Positions 30,134-44,812 of a stretch of DNA of 64,000 nt are shown piece after piece (the stretch's first letter is position 1; every line of letters starts with the position of its first letter). Location of the stretch: NCBI GenBank assembly GCA_943735955.1, contig OX030966.1, positions 620,018-684,017 of the forward strand, given 5' to 3'. The position numbers and the translations under genes were made by a program. The notes under the pieces were generated by a model that made no database searches, was not told the origin of the DNA, and worked only from the letters and a program-made list of their open reading frames with translations. Origin of the DNA: Piscicola geometra (taxonomy: Eukaryota > Annelida > Clitellata > Hirudinida > Piscicolidae).

Positions 30134-30364
30134 GGTAAAATTGCTTTGTAATCCCTTAATTTATTCATAGTATTGAACTCCTCCTATTATAACTGATTGA
30201 CATCTAAATAATCTAGTTAAATCTATTTTTAAAAGCAGAATTATTAAAAAAATATCTTTTAAAAGGATAACAATAACCACATTTTATAAAAGAATGATAG
30301 AAATTCCAAAGTGGGAGGAGTATTATTCCATGAATAAATTAAGGGATCACAGAGCAATTTTACC
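30134..30364. mobile_element. Palindromic MITE, copy 2
   Basis: Starts GGTAAAATTGCTTTGTAATC and ends with the inverted GATCACAGAGCAATTTTACC. Flanking 9-mers GAATTGTTT and GAACTGTTT match at 8 of 9. It shares arms and interior motifs (TATAACTGATTGAC, AAAGTGGGAGGAGT) with the copy at 1295-1563. Confidence 0.85.
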
Positions 30365-30419
30365 GAACTGTTTTTCTAATCCAAAAAAAAGTGAAGAGAA
30401 AGGCATCCCTATACACCGT

Positions 30420-30509
30420 AAGACTAAATACAATACATGATGTTGACATCCTGTGTACTGAGGTACTGAGTACACAGGATGCCAACATCATGTATTGAAT
30501 TTAGTCCTT
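30420..30509. repeat. 40-bp-stem hairpin with a 9-nt loop
   Basis: Arms 30420-30459 and about 30469-30509 (TACATGATGTTGACATCCTG against CAGGATGCCAACATCATGTA) pair with a few mismatches, around loop GAGGTACTG. It may be a tiny MITE or a transcribed hairpin. No flanking duplication was established. Confidence 0.8.
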
Positions 30510-30984
30510 AGGCACTCAATCTTCTTCTTAATTATCCTATGACTTCGTTAAAGAACTTTGTGAAAACTATACAATTCTTGAAAAAAAAGTTTGCCAAAGT
30601 AATTTACAAACATCAAATGACGTTACGATATGCAGTTGTTATATGTATTGGGAATAGCATTCCGATGGATCATTTCCCTTCATTAATTTCAAAGTCTTAC
30701 TTGAAGTGGAACTCTAGAGCCTTATATCCTCTACTTACTTTTTTCCTACTTCCGGATTGACGAGAACTGCTTGCTGAAATTTGATTATTGATTTTTGGAG
30801 CTTTGTTTGATGTTAGGTTCAGTGACCATTTTTAGAAGAAAAACAATTCTTAAAAATTAGAAAACGGTTTAAAAAACAGAAAAGCAGTGTAAATTTTTAA
30901 GAAACAGTCGAATCGAAACAATACAGAAATCCAAACACAAAGAAGTAACACTAGTGCGGAAAGAGTGATTAAAATCGTTCAAGA

Positions 30985-31080
30985 AATGGGCAGATTAGCT
31001 TAGCGGTGAAACGCGTGGGTTCGATTTCTACCGTCACCTAAGTGAGTCTATGCTCCAGAGGAACCCTGCACTTTATGGGA
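30985..31080 (+). mobile_element. tRNA-like SINE head, diverged
   Basis: GGGCAGATTAGCTTAGCGGT has an A-box-like TAGCTTAGCGG, and GCGTGGGTTCGATTTC a B-box-like GGTTCGATTTC. It resembles the S2 SINE heads. It is too short and lacks an acceptor stem, so it is not called as a tRNA. Confidence 0.5.
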
Positions 31081-31170
31081 AGAAGAAGAAAAATAACATG
31101 TAAAAGGTCCGAAAATTTCTATTTGAAACTCATTTTATCAAACAGATGAATATATTGTGTTATATTATTC

Positions 31171-31888
<718 letters not shown>

Positions 31889-32126
31889 TTATTATTTAAT
31901 TAATAAATTCATAAATATGAATTATGTTTTATATTATATTAAAGTCATCAATTAAAACATATCTGACTTTCACTATATCGTCATATTTTCAAAAAAGTGT
32001 TTTAGATTTGTGCGTTAATTTATTTGAATAAAATTTAAATGACGGTTTATTTTATTGATTTTACATAAAAACTCATTATGTAAAATATCCAATTATGAAG
32101 TTGCAAAAATGTCATAAGCCTAATGC

Positions 32127-35227
<3,101 letters not shown>

Positions 35228-35579
35228 CTAAAAGTATTTTATTTTTTAACTTTTATATATGTTACAGGCAAAGTGTAGAATTAAAAAATACATGGATTGT
35301 ATGCAATTTTTAGGAAATCTATGGATTACCTTATTTAATCAATCATTCCATGAATTTATTGAAAATTTCAGTCATTTCTAGAGAAAAATCGTTGCTTGAA
35401 ATTTTGTATTAATTTTTTTCACAGTTTTATAGTGTATTGAAATAAGTTTAAAATAAATGGCATTTTAGTTAATAAAATTTTTTTTTTTTAAAAGTACAAT
35501 TTGATAATATTTTGGTTCAAGTTATACAATTTATTGCAGCAAGTTGAAGATTAATATCATTTTATTTGAAAATCATCAT

Positions 35580-35715
35580 TATCATCTTCTGGTTTTTGTT
35601 ATACAGGCCAACTTTTTTTCTCCCGAGGGTGGGGCCTGTCTGAAAAGTCTCAATCTCTCTCTCCACTCCTTTCTGTCATGGGCATCAGTGCTGCATGCCC
35701 CCAGGTATTTGAGAA
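35580..35715 (-). mobile_element. Stub of the RTE-like LINE 3' end
   Basis: CTGGTTTTTGTTATACAGGC through GGGCATCAGTGCTGCATGCC matches 38240-38360, the C-terminal coding end of the LINE at 38236-40215. 5' of this it stops abruptly. Confidence 0.85.
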
Positions 35716-37446
35716 AATAATAATAATAAGAAATAATTAAAAAAACATTTAAAAGTACGTTTTACTTTTTTTCAAAGTTTAGTGAAAAAGTATACGATGA
35801 TTAGAATTTTAAATCCAAAAATATTGATGGAATGACTGATTGATTGTACACATTGCCTATCACATATGTTTGTTTCTAAATAATATTTTTAATTTGAGGA
35901 TATGATTATTACGACAAACAAAGAATTTCATTAATAAAGCACAAAGACATTTAGTGAGATGTGCATATCACTGTCCACCATCCATCTTCATTCATCCACA
36001 ATTCATCACCTACCCCTGTTTATCAAACCTCTTTAAACTTCCCTTCCCTTCTAATCCAACTGAGAATGAAAAGCCCATCTGACGTCAGGCAAGGCAGAAA
36101 TGCTTGCTCTCAAATAAAGCCTCGTGTGGTGAGGATGAGAAGCACAAAAGAGTTAGAAATGAAACAGATTTGTTGCAGAAGTTGAATGTCATTATTTGCG
36201 ACAGCCAGGGAAAACTAGCTTGCAGGGGGTTTGAAAGCATTGTGAGTGACACGAAGAGGGGATCAGAAAGGAGTTTGAAGGGAAAGCCACTGCGACTCGA
36301 ACCCGAATACAGAACGAGCCCAAACACACAAGTATACGCGAGAGTTCTTGCTTCAAGTTGTTTTGATTTTTTAGTTTCTTGTTAATGGACTGGTTTGCAG
36401 TGTGCGTGATGCATTCTCATTTGCCATGACGTTAAAGCAAGTGTAACAATGCATGCTACTAATGATAGTTTAACCGTCATTGAAACGTTTGCTATATTTG
36501 AACTATTGGTCATTTAAACTCATTTATTTAATAATTTATTATTCAGATTAATAGATTTCTCTAATCGGCCGATTGGCTTTAATTTCTGAGTTAGTTCGAT
36601 AGTGATTCGTGGCCAGCACAGAGTTGCAAGATGCCACAAACTACCCAATCGTTACTATAGCCACACTGTTCATGTAACAGAGAGAAAGAATCAAGATTTT
36701 GTCATAAAAACATTTAATAGAAATAAAGAAACGAAAATAATAGAAGCAACCATTAAGAACTAATTAAAACAATTTCCACAGCAATAACAAGAGTGACAGG
36801 CAAAATTGCAGCAGCTATCGCAGTGACAAATAAACTCACTTTCTGATAAGGCAACTTCTTGAATGGCAATAGAATGCACAACTTTCCTTCAGATTATTCA
36901 AACTGCTGATCCGACTGTGCGAAGGCCTTTGTCACTCCTTCTATATAGGCACTAAGCAACGCACATTGACACAAGTACATACATGTACACACGCGTACAT
37001 TAATGTGTATATAGAATCCACACAGACGCACAACAAAATGAAAAATAATAATATTTCATTAATGCGTAGATAAAAAACTTCATAACATGTAGAAAACACG
37101 GTGACACCTTCCTTTGACCACCATATCGAAAACATTATTTTTGCAATTGTTAAAATTAACTTTTAAATTCGTTAAATTCCATTTCTGCATCTAAAAGTCT
37201 TATATCATCGAATCAATTCTTTTTAAAAACTTAGTTAAATTAATTGAATTTGTGCTAAATAGCACACAAAAACACACACAAACACAACACACACAGGCTC
37301 ACACACACACGAACTAAAAAATATTAATTAGTAAATTTATCAAAGTATCAATACTTTGGCCATGTCATCAAATAAAAATAGAAACACTGTAAACAAGTGA
37401 CATCCTAAAAACAAAGTCCTAGAAAAGACACAAATGAATCGGTAAA
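35716..37446. other. Intergenic DNA; one coding-like plus-strand frame
   Basis: Mostly AT-rich. A GC-richer plus frame at 36104-36385 reads SCGEDEKHKRVRNETDLLQK, LNVIICDSQGKLACRGFESI and contains ATT|GTGAGTGA, a donor-like site at 36239. It could be an exon ending there, but no partner or family was recognised. Confidence 0.35.
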
Positions 37447-37910
37447 CGGATAAAAGGTCTTCCGGATAAAAAGTCATCATCATCATCCCCACCATAATCA
37501 TCATCACCACCACCACCACCAGTTATCATCATCATCGTCATCATCATGTGTGTGTGTGTGTGTGTGTGTGTTTGTGTGTGTGTGCGTGTGTGTATGTGTG
37601 TGTGCGTGCGTGCGTGTGTGTGTGTGTGTGTGTTTGTGAGTGTGTGTGTGTGTGTATGTGTGCGTGCGTGCGTATGTGTGTGTGTGTGTGCGTGCGTGCG
37701 TGCGTGTGTGTGTGTGTGATGATGATGATAACTGGTGGTGGTGATGATGATGGTGGTGGAGATGATGATGAGGACTTTTTATCCGGAAGACTTTTTATCC
37801 GGAAGACTTTTTATCAGGGAGACTTTTTATCCGGAAGACTTTTTATCCGGAAGACTTTTTATCCGGAAGACTTTTTATCCGAAGACTTTTTATCCGGAAG
37901 ACCTTTTATC
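37447..37910. repeat. Large inverted repeat around (TG)n, with 16-bp minisatellite arm
   Basis: Left arm 37447-37546 (GGATAAAAGGTCTTCCGGAT, AAAAAGTCATCATCATCATC ... CCACCAGTTATCATCATCAT) is the complement of 37718-37800. The loop is a 170-bp (TG)n run. The right arm continues into about eight tandem copies of GAAGACTTTTTATCCG (37774-37905). It looks like a fold-back transposon with microsatellite core. Confidence 0.85.
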
Positions 37911-38235
37911 CTAGAACCAAATGAATCAACGACTCTAAAATTTACTTTTATCGATTCGTTTGTTTTGTTTATGGTAATCGGACGCAGCTTTGCTTGAATT
38001 AAGTAAATACTTGAATTTGTATTCGAAAAAAGAAGTGGTCAAGTTTTCTAAGCAGAACCGTAGCCAAGGGCACCTAAGATTTAAAAAAATATTATTGTAG
38101 CTTCTAAAATACTTTTCAAAAACTATCGAGCCTCTAGCTTTTATATACTAAAGAAATGAATTAAGCTGCAAATTAAACACTGAATAAAACTGATTTATTC
38201 ACTTTTTATTTAGCCTCAAAACGAGTGGCATCATC

Positions 38236-40215
38236 ATCTCCTGGTTTTTGTTATACAGAGCAACTTTTTCTCTCTCGAGGGTGGGCCTGTCTGAAAAGTC
38301 TCAATCTCTCTCTCTACTCCTTTCTGTCATGGGCATCAGTGCTGCATGCCGCCAGGTATTTGAGGTCTTTCTGCACTATCTCTTCCCACGTCTTCTTTGG
38401 CCTGTCTGGTCGTTTCGATCCCGAAATCTCCATTCTTCTAACCTTGTTGATCCATCCACCATCACGTTCCACATGCCCAAACCACCTCATTCTTCTCGCT
38501 TGCAGTTCAGCACCAATATCTTGGCTTCCCATAAATTTTTGGAGCTCGTCTGAACTGATGAGATTTTTGATTTTATGTTGCACATCCAACGGATCATGGC
38601 CCGGTCGTTGCGTAGAAGACGGTTGATTGTTTCTGTGGTGACAGCCCAAGTCTCAGAGGCGTGTAACATTGTACTCCTCACACTTGAAGTGTACACACGA
38701 CTTTTGGTTGGAAGTAGAAGGTGTCTGTTTGTCAGTAGAGGAAGAAGTTGACGAAAATTTCCCCACGCACACTTACATCGGGTTATGGCAGCATCCTCAC
38801 ACCCTCCACCTGCAGACAGCATGTCACCTAAGTAGCAGAATTCAGGAACGACTTCAAGTTTGTCTTCATCAACAAGAACTTCCACAATTAGTCTTTCGTC
38901 AATCGATCGAGCTGTGCCTTGACAGCGGGCACACTTGTAATTTGGGCCTGAGCGGAGGGAGCCTTTAATGCCTGAGCATCTCTTGTACACCCAGGATGAG
39001 CAACCACTGCATAGAATGGAGTTTTTGCCAGTTCCTTTAAGGTAGACTGCACATGGGTACTTTTCCGATTTATTGGTCAGTTCTAGATTCGCCTCAGATA
39101 CTAAAACTTTCGTTCTTCCCATATTAACTTTTAAGCCCTTTTTCTCCATTCCATTCTTCCATATCTTGACCTTAACAAGCAGCTCGTCCAGTGATTTAAC
39201 TATGGCTACAAAATCATCTGCGTACAACAGCTCCCAGGGACATCCAGTGCGAAACTCTATAGATAACGCTTCTAGCACGAAGATGAATAATAGAGGGCTT
39301 AGGACAGAACCTTGATGCACCCCGACGCCCACATTGAACTCGTTTCTGAAAGCTTCACCAACCCTTACCTTGCTTTTCACCTCCAAATACAAAGACTGCA
39401 GCACTTTCACCAGCCACTCCTCGATACCGAGTTTAAGTAATGCCCACCATATCACCTTCCTTAAGACACGGTCAAAAGCTTTTCAAGGTCGACAAAAGCT
39501 AAATAGAGTGGTTTGTTGGCAGCCCGGTACTCTTCCTTGATCTGACGGATGATGAAGATGGCATCTGTTGTTCCACACCCTGGCATAAAGCCAAACTGCA
39601 TCTCGTCAATCTTCGCATGGATCCTGATCAGGTCTTCTTTCATGCGCTCCAGTACTTTGAGTACTTGCTCTATCAGCTTCAAGCCCCTGTAGTTGTTCCT
39701 GTTGAGAGCATCTCCTTCCCCTTGTAGAGGTTCACAATGAAACTCTTTTTCCATTCAGTGGGGATCTTCCCTTCTGAGATGATGCACTCAGCAATTTCAC
39801 GTACTAGGATGGCTCCCTGTAAACCAGCAGACTTGAGCATCTCAGCAACAATGCCGGACGGACCAGCTGCCTTGCTATTACTCATCTTTGTAATGGCTTT
39901 CATGATCATTTCTGTGATCTTGTTTCTTCAACTGGGTCTTCCACCGGCAGATCCTCAGGGCACCATGGGAACTCTAGGTTCAGCAGACGCTCATAGTGCT
40001 CCTTCCAGGCCTCTTTCTTTGAGTTCTCACTCAATGACATTTCGCTAGGATCATTTCTTACTGGCAGCTCTCTGATTATGTCTTGATTTTCTCGTCGCAT
40101 CTGTTGAACGAGACGAAATACTTCTGCTGTTTTTGGATTGATAGAACTGAGAGCTTTTTTCTCTGCAGCACACATAGCGATCTGGACAGCTTGTTTGCAG
40201 GCACGTTTTGCAGCG
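38236..40215 (-). mobile_element. RTE-like LINE with a PHD-like finger in the RT C-terminus
   Basis: Minus-strand pieces in order: KKALSSINPKTAEVFRLVQQ (40175), SNSKAAGPSGIVAEMLKSAG and KIPTEWKKSFIVNLYKGK (39909-39700), NNYRGLKLIEQVLKVLERMK, MQFGFMPGCGTTDAIFIIRQ, LYLAFVDLEK (39690-39470). Then VGVHQGSVLSPLLFIFVLEA, CPWELLYADDFVAIVK, a cysteine cluster CSGCSSWVYKRCSG ... YKCARCQG, and EFCYLGDMLSAGGGCEDAAI (39455-38490). The last block is RRMRWFGHVERDGGW ... RPDRPKKTWEEIVQKDL (38649-38314), as in RTE/BovB-type LINEs. Frameshifts near 39700, 39480 and 38500-38600 kill it. YADD is intact. The 5' end is truncated near a hAT insertion. Confidence 0.88.
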
Positions 40216-40241
40216 TTTTACAAGTTATTTAATATTCTAAC

Positions 40242-41272
40242 TAGAGAGCGACCGAAACAGATATTTTTATTTCGGCCCAAACCGAAATTAGGCCGAAACT
40301 AAAATCCCATTTTCGGCCGAAACCGAAATTAAACCGAAATTGTAATTAGATTTTTGGCCGAAACCGAAATTTTTTCCAACTTTTATTTAAAATGAAAAAA
40401 TAGTATTTAACGATGACAATGTCAGTTTAATAAGTAAATCCAAACAAGCGTATATTTTAAGCCAAAAAGTAAGAGTTTTTCAACATTTTTTGTTGTTGAC
40501 AGGCTTTGCTTTGGTCAGACTGACATTTTGAAAAAAATTCCAAATAGGATTTAACGACATTCTCACAATTTATTTTTGAATTAATTAATCGAAGCCAAAT
40601 CTTCTCGTTCTTTCGACTTATATATAGTGTTTTTCAAAGAATGGATATCTAGAATTCCACATGCTTGTATGTGTTATTTGAACAATTAGACTTATTTCAC
40701 CAATAAATCAATTAACCACGATATCTAATAAAGATGAGAATCTAACCCAAACTTAATAGTTCGAGTTCGATTGAGGATATACAGATACTTACTTTTGACA
40801 ATAACATTTTTTTTTAAAAATGTTTTAAAAAATTGAATTTGCTTAAAAAAGTTTTGTTAAATATCATCATTGAACGTATCCAAATTAACTTAAATTTCAA
40901 ATACAATGGTTGTTGTTCCAGATGCTTGTATATGTTATTCGAATAATTAGTCTAATGACACCCATAAATCAATCAACCACGATATCTTATAGATATCTAA
41001 TAGAAAATCGAATCCGAACTTAATAGTTCGATTGAAGATACAGATATATCAGATAAACTACATAAATAAATAAAAATTTCGGTTTTTCGGTAAATATGAG
41101 ATCCATTTCGGCCGAAACCGAAATTGAGCCGAAATTACAACATTATATTTGGCCGAAACCGAAAAATGACCGAAATTGTTAATTTAGATTCGGCCGAAAC
41201 CGAAAAATTGCCGAAACAAAGAAAATTGGCAATTTCGGCGCCGAAACCGAGCCGAATTTCGGTCGGTCTCTA
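40242..41272. mobile_element. Non-autonomous hAT with GGCCGAAACCGAAATT iterations
   Basis: Ends TAGAGAGCGACCGAAA and, inverted, TAGAGACCGACCGAAA. A perfect 8-bp duplication ATTCTAAC lies at 40234-40241 and 41273-41280. Both subterminal regions (40255-40375 and 41080-41265) consist of variants of GGCCGAAACCGAAATT. An internal pair of similar segments (GATTTAACGAC..., GAACAATTAGACTTATTTCA and GAATAATTAGTCTAATGACA) is AT-rich and non-coding. Confidence 0.9.
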
Positions 41273-41280
41273 ATTCTAAC

Positions 41281-41754
41281 TGAATCTTATAATAATACTA
41301 TAACTGAAAATAAATGTATCGTAATGCAAAATTTAGTTTGCAAACTTGAATCCAATTTTATTTAAATTTTAATAAAATTCATATATGAAAAAAATAATGT
41401 TTCTAAGCTCATTTATTTATTTCTTAACCTTTATTCTACCAGATATTTTTGAAAGCAAAAGCTTCAAACTTTAAAATATATTTTCTTTATAACCCAAGTA
41501 GCCAATATACACAATAACATTTCAAAATCAAAATGTTTTTGTGGAAATATGACTATGCTACCAGGTGGGAGCACTGGTGGGATCCACTACATAAAAAATG
41601 ACGTAACAAATAGAGATGAAATATTCAAAATTTAAAAAAAAATACAAAATTCTTTTATGAAAAAAATGACAAATAGTTTCTATTTAGTTCAAATTAAATC
41701 AATGAACTCAAGTTTTATATATAGAAAAATCGATAAATGGATAAAAAGTCTTAA
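41281..41754. other. AT-rich DNA, nothing recognised
   Basis: No frame or repeat end supported. Confidence 0.4.
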
Positions 41755-42428
41755 TAGCGGGGAGGCATAATCATCGATTTCAACATTTCAAAACGTCCAC
41801 TTAGGACATGATTGACAATAACAATACGAGACGTTTGACACAAAAATAAATTCCGCGATTGAAAAAAACACACAAAATGGGAAATGTTAAATACACTAGA
41901 AAAATTTTTTTTTAAACTTCTTTGTTTTCATATTTATTTTAATCTTTCTTGGTTGATAATTTCATTTTCAATTTTTTTCCCAACTTTTTTATTTTCATTG
42001 AAAGGATCATTTTTTGATTTCAACAGGCATAAAAGTTCAAGCCTTTTTCGCTTTTTTCTACAAACCAGAATTTTTTAATTTTTGTTTTTAAAAAACTTAG
42101 TTCCTTTTTCTTTACTCTAGTTAAGTTTTTGCTGTTTTTTTGCTTGGCCCGTTGCTTTGAAGCCTCCGAAAGACGAGATCTGTCCATCTCTAGGCTGCTG
42201 GCTCTTTTATAGGATCTACTTACTGCATTCAATTTTTTAGCCTATTTAGTTTATGGTTTACCTTACCACACTGCCTCTTCATTTTAAGATTGTGAACGAT
42301 AGTGTTCTCAATTTCAGAAGCCTGCTCACTGATTTGGTACTTCATAGGTAAGGCCTCTTCATCAATGTTCTAGTCTCTCTTTTGCCTATCTAAAACCGTC
42401 TTGAGAAGAGGTTGCATAATAAAAACTA
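41755..42428 (-). mobile_element. Unclassified transposon fragment, copy 1
   Basis: Minus-strand frames read MQPLLKTVLDRQKRD, then MKYQISEQASEIENTIVHNL, KMKRQCGKVNHKLNRLKN and SRSYKRASSLEMDRSRLSEA. This is a lysine/arginine-rich coiled-coil-like stretch. The two ends (42319-42428 and 41755-41795) are found directly joined at 57998-58150. Family unknown; frames are broken by TAG and TGA. Confidence 0.55.
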
Positions 42429-42440
42429 GTTGAACTAAAC

Positions 42441-43505
42441 ATGGCTGCTCAAAATTGTTTCATAAATGAAATTTTGTGCTATTTACTAAATAATTTAAAC
42501 AGTTTAAATAATGAAACATTTTTATCTAATACTGCTGAATTTTTTACAACCGAAGAAATAACTTTATCAAAAAAGTTGCTAAACACCGAATTCAAAAGTC
42601 TTAATATTGATAAAATTAAATTCGTTCAACATGGCAACACTAAAAAAGATAAACTCATGGATATAATTGAAGTGTTGTTGTACATCCGTGACAACTTTGG
42701 ACTTAATCGTATACCAACATATGTCAGTGCCAATCTCAATAGGATACCGGTTAGTACAAATCTCAATTGTGAATCCATATATCAAAAAATTGAACAACTT
42801 TTCGACAACAAATTCGACGCCATTATCAACAAACATACACAAGATATACAACATTTAAGTGAGAGTGTATTGAACGTTAACAACCAATTGTATAATTTAA
42901 AAAATACATTTGAACAAACGTTGAATAATTTAAAAAGTAAGTACAATACTCGGCTATGGTCTGAAATAATTCAAAGTCCAAACCCGAACAACAACAACAA
43001 CAATAGTAATGTGCAACATAACAGTATCAATAACAATAACAGTTCTACTACTAATAATAATAATAATCCTGTAAATAATATACAACCAACACTGCTACAA
43101 AACAATCAATTATTATCTACCAATCCAAACAAACGAAGTAGAACTTCAACATCAGAACAAGAGCTTCTTCCACATTTCCCCAACAATAATGTTTATTTGA
43201 GCTCTACTGACAACAGCTATACTGTAGGTTCTAATAAGCCTCAACCGGGAATAAACCGTTACAAGGTTTTGCTGATTGGAAAAAACAGGGATGTTACAAC
43301 AAAATTAAATAATGGGGTGCCAATTGTTAAAAAAACTTTTCTCTATTTCAGTAAAGTGCCACGTTGCACTAGCAAAGACATAACAGCCCATTATGCACAA
43401 AATGATATCAACATTAACAACAACAACAATAATTCGTTTATTTGCAAACAAATAAATTTTGAAATCGAAGCAAATAAATGCTTGTATGATCTCTTAGAAA
43501 AATAA
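42441..43505 (+). CDS. LINE ORF1-type protein, 354 codons, open
   Basis: Starts MAAQNCFINEILCYLLNNLN. The N-terminus is helical (residues about 1-75, FFTTEEITLSKKLLNTEF). Residues about 110-165 have coiled-coil character (IEQLFDNKFDAIINKHTQDI, LNVNNQLYNLKNTFEQTLNN). An Asn-rich linker (about 175-225) follows, then a region like the ORF1 C-terminal domain (NNGVPIVKKTFLYFSKVPRC, TSKDITAHYAQNDI). The layout matches RNA-binding ORF1 proteins of CR1/L2-like LINEs; the match of 'fy.skV.r.t...i..hy..n.i' is from memory of the family. It ends early at DLLEK-stop, so the C-terminal domain is probably truncated. No ORF2 follows on this strand. Confidence 0.65.
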   Translation: MAAQNCFINEILCYLLNNLNSLNNETFLSNTAEFFTTEEITLSKKLLNTEFKSLNIDKIKFVQHGNTKKDKLMDIIEVLLYIRDNFGLNRIPTYVSANLNRIPVSTNLNCESIYQKIEQLFDNKFDAIINKHTQDIQHLSESVLNVNNQLYNLKNTFEQTLNNLKSKYNTRLWSEIIQSPNPNNNNNNSNVQHNSINNNNSSTTNNNNNPVNNIQPTLLQNNQLLSTNPNKRSRTSTSEQELLPHFPNNNVYLSSTDNSYTVGSNKPQPGINRYKVLLIGKNRDVTTKLNNGVPIVKKTFLYFSKVPRCTSKDITAHYAQNDININNNNNNSFICKQINFEIEANKCLYDLLEK

Positions 43506-43514
43506 AATAAGACA

Positions 43515-44245
43515 TGAACTTCTTAATTAAATTCACAAATTAAAAGAATTGTTAATAATAACAAATGTTTTCATTGATTTAGAAAAGAAATTAATTAAAG
43601 TGATTGGAAATTATAAGTGGTTTAATTATTTTCTTACAATTAAGGGTTTGCTGTATATTCTTCAAATTCAAGGGCAATCTGTTCCAGAGTTGGAGCCCTG
43701 CATAGATTGGACTATTTAGATAGAAATTGGTTCTTGGTGTTTGTAAGTATTAGTCAGACTTAATTCTCATTGTTTGTGTGCAGTTGGATGTGAAGGAATG
43801 TATTAAATGTGTAAAATAGGAGGATGTGTTTTTTATTATAAGTTTATGAAAAAGAATATAGGTTTTAAAGATGTAAAACTGATTGATTGTTAAAATTTGA
43901 GCTGGAAGATACAGATGAGATATGTGGTCATGAGAGTGTAATTTAAACAGGACTCTAAGAAAATTATTTTGTATAACATTTAAAGGATGTAAATGAGTTT
44001 TGCAAGCAAGTCCCCATAAAGGGAGACAATAGGTCAAGTAAGGTAGAATTAAAGTAGAATAGAGTAACTTAATTATATGAGATGGTAAATTGTGTTTAAG
44101 TTTATGTAAAATACCAATATTTTTTCAAAGTTTTTTTGATATATACGTTATATGTTCATTCCAAGAAAGATTACTGGTTATATAAATACCTAAGAATTTT
44201 GTATAATCGACTCTCTCTATAATATAAGAATCAATTGTAAGTGTA
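43515..44245 (-). mobile_element. LINE 3' end (CR1-like RT C-terminus)
   Basis: The minus strand reads LTIDSYIIERVDYTKFLGIY, ITSNLSWNEHITYISKKL, PYLTYCLPLWGLACKTHLHP, LNVIQNNFLRVLFKLHSHDH, and ends SPIYAGLQLWNRLPLNLKNI. This is the region after the YADD loop. It meets an oppositely oriented RT segment at about 44245. Confidence 0.8.
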
Positions 44246-44640
44246 AATTAAGGATCTATTTTAGGACCTTTGTTATTTAACATTTATGTTAATGATTTAA
44301 TGAATTATTCCGAAATTAGCAAATTTGTCCTTTATGCTGACGACACTACAGTATTGTTCACAAAAAGAGCATTCCGTCACGCAGCTCCAACAACTTGGAA
44401 TGCCCTTCCACCTGCACTTCGCAACATCAACCAATTTTCGACTTTCAAAGCCAAACTGAAAACTCATTATTTTAACTTAGCTTATCACTCATCATAATTA
44501 CTCTATGCTAATCTTTGCTTTCTTTTTTATAACATTAATATTATAATTATGTTTATTTCTTTATTGCATTCCGACGTAGTGAGAGCGCTTCAGTTGCGTG
44601 TCCGGGCGCTATACAAAAACGACAATTATTATTATTATTA
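44245..44640 (+). mobile_element. LINE fragment: RT YADD block joined to a LINE C-terminus
   Basis: The plus strand reads GSILGPLLFNIYVNDLMNYS, EISKFVLYADDTTVLFTK, then immediately RAFRHAAPTTWNALPPALRN, INQFSTFKAKLKTHYFNLAY. The normal 250 or so residues between YADD and the C-terminus are missing. The 3' end has GGGCGCTATACAAAAACGAC and (ATT)n at 44612-44640. Either it is one LINE with an internal deletion, or the YADD block belongs to the inverted LINE at 43515-44245. Confidence 0.7.
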
Positions 44641-44812
44641 TGCGCCAGAGACGCCACTCCACACGACATACACATGTTCTAATGCATACGTCGCAAAAAC
44701 CGCATCATATACACTAGGTATATGATAGGTTCACAGTTGCTCGTCAAGGATTCGAAAAGGCAACCTTTGAGTTACAAGTCTACGCCATCTAAGCCATCCC
44801 CGCTCATATCCC
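44641..44812 (-). mobile_element. tRNA-derived SINE, family S2
   Basis: On the minus strand: GAGCGGGGATGGCTTAGATG (A-box TGGCTTAGATGG), AACTCAAAGGTTGCCTTTTC GAATCCTTGACGAGCAAC (B-box region), then ATCATATACCTAGTGTATAT and GTGTGGAGTGGCGTCTC. Related copies are at 46183-46305 and 49131-49305. Confidence 0.75.

Noticed and set aside
36085..36327. Minus-strand frame opposite 36104-36385
   Set aside because: The plus-strand reading is more coding-like and neither has a recognisable family; only the plus frame is mentioned, at low confidence.
37548..37997. Cys-Val repeat protein
   Set aside because: (TG)n microsatellite plus 16-bp minisatellite; part of the fold-back repeat.
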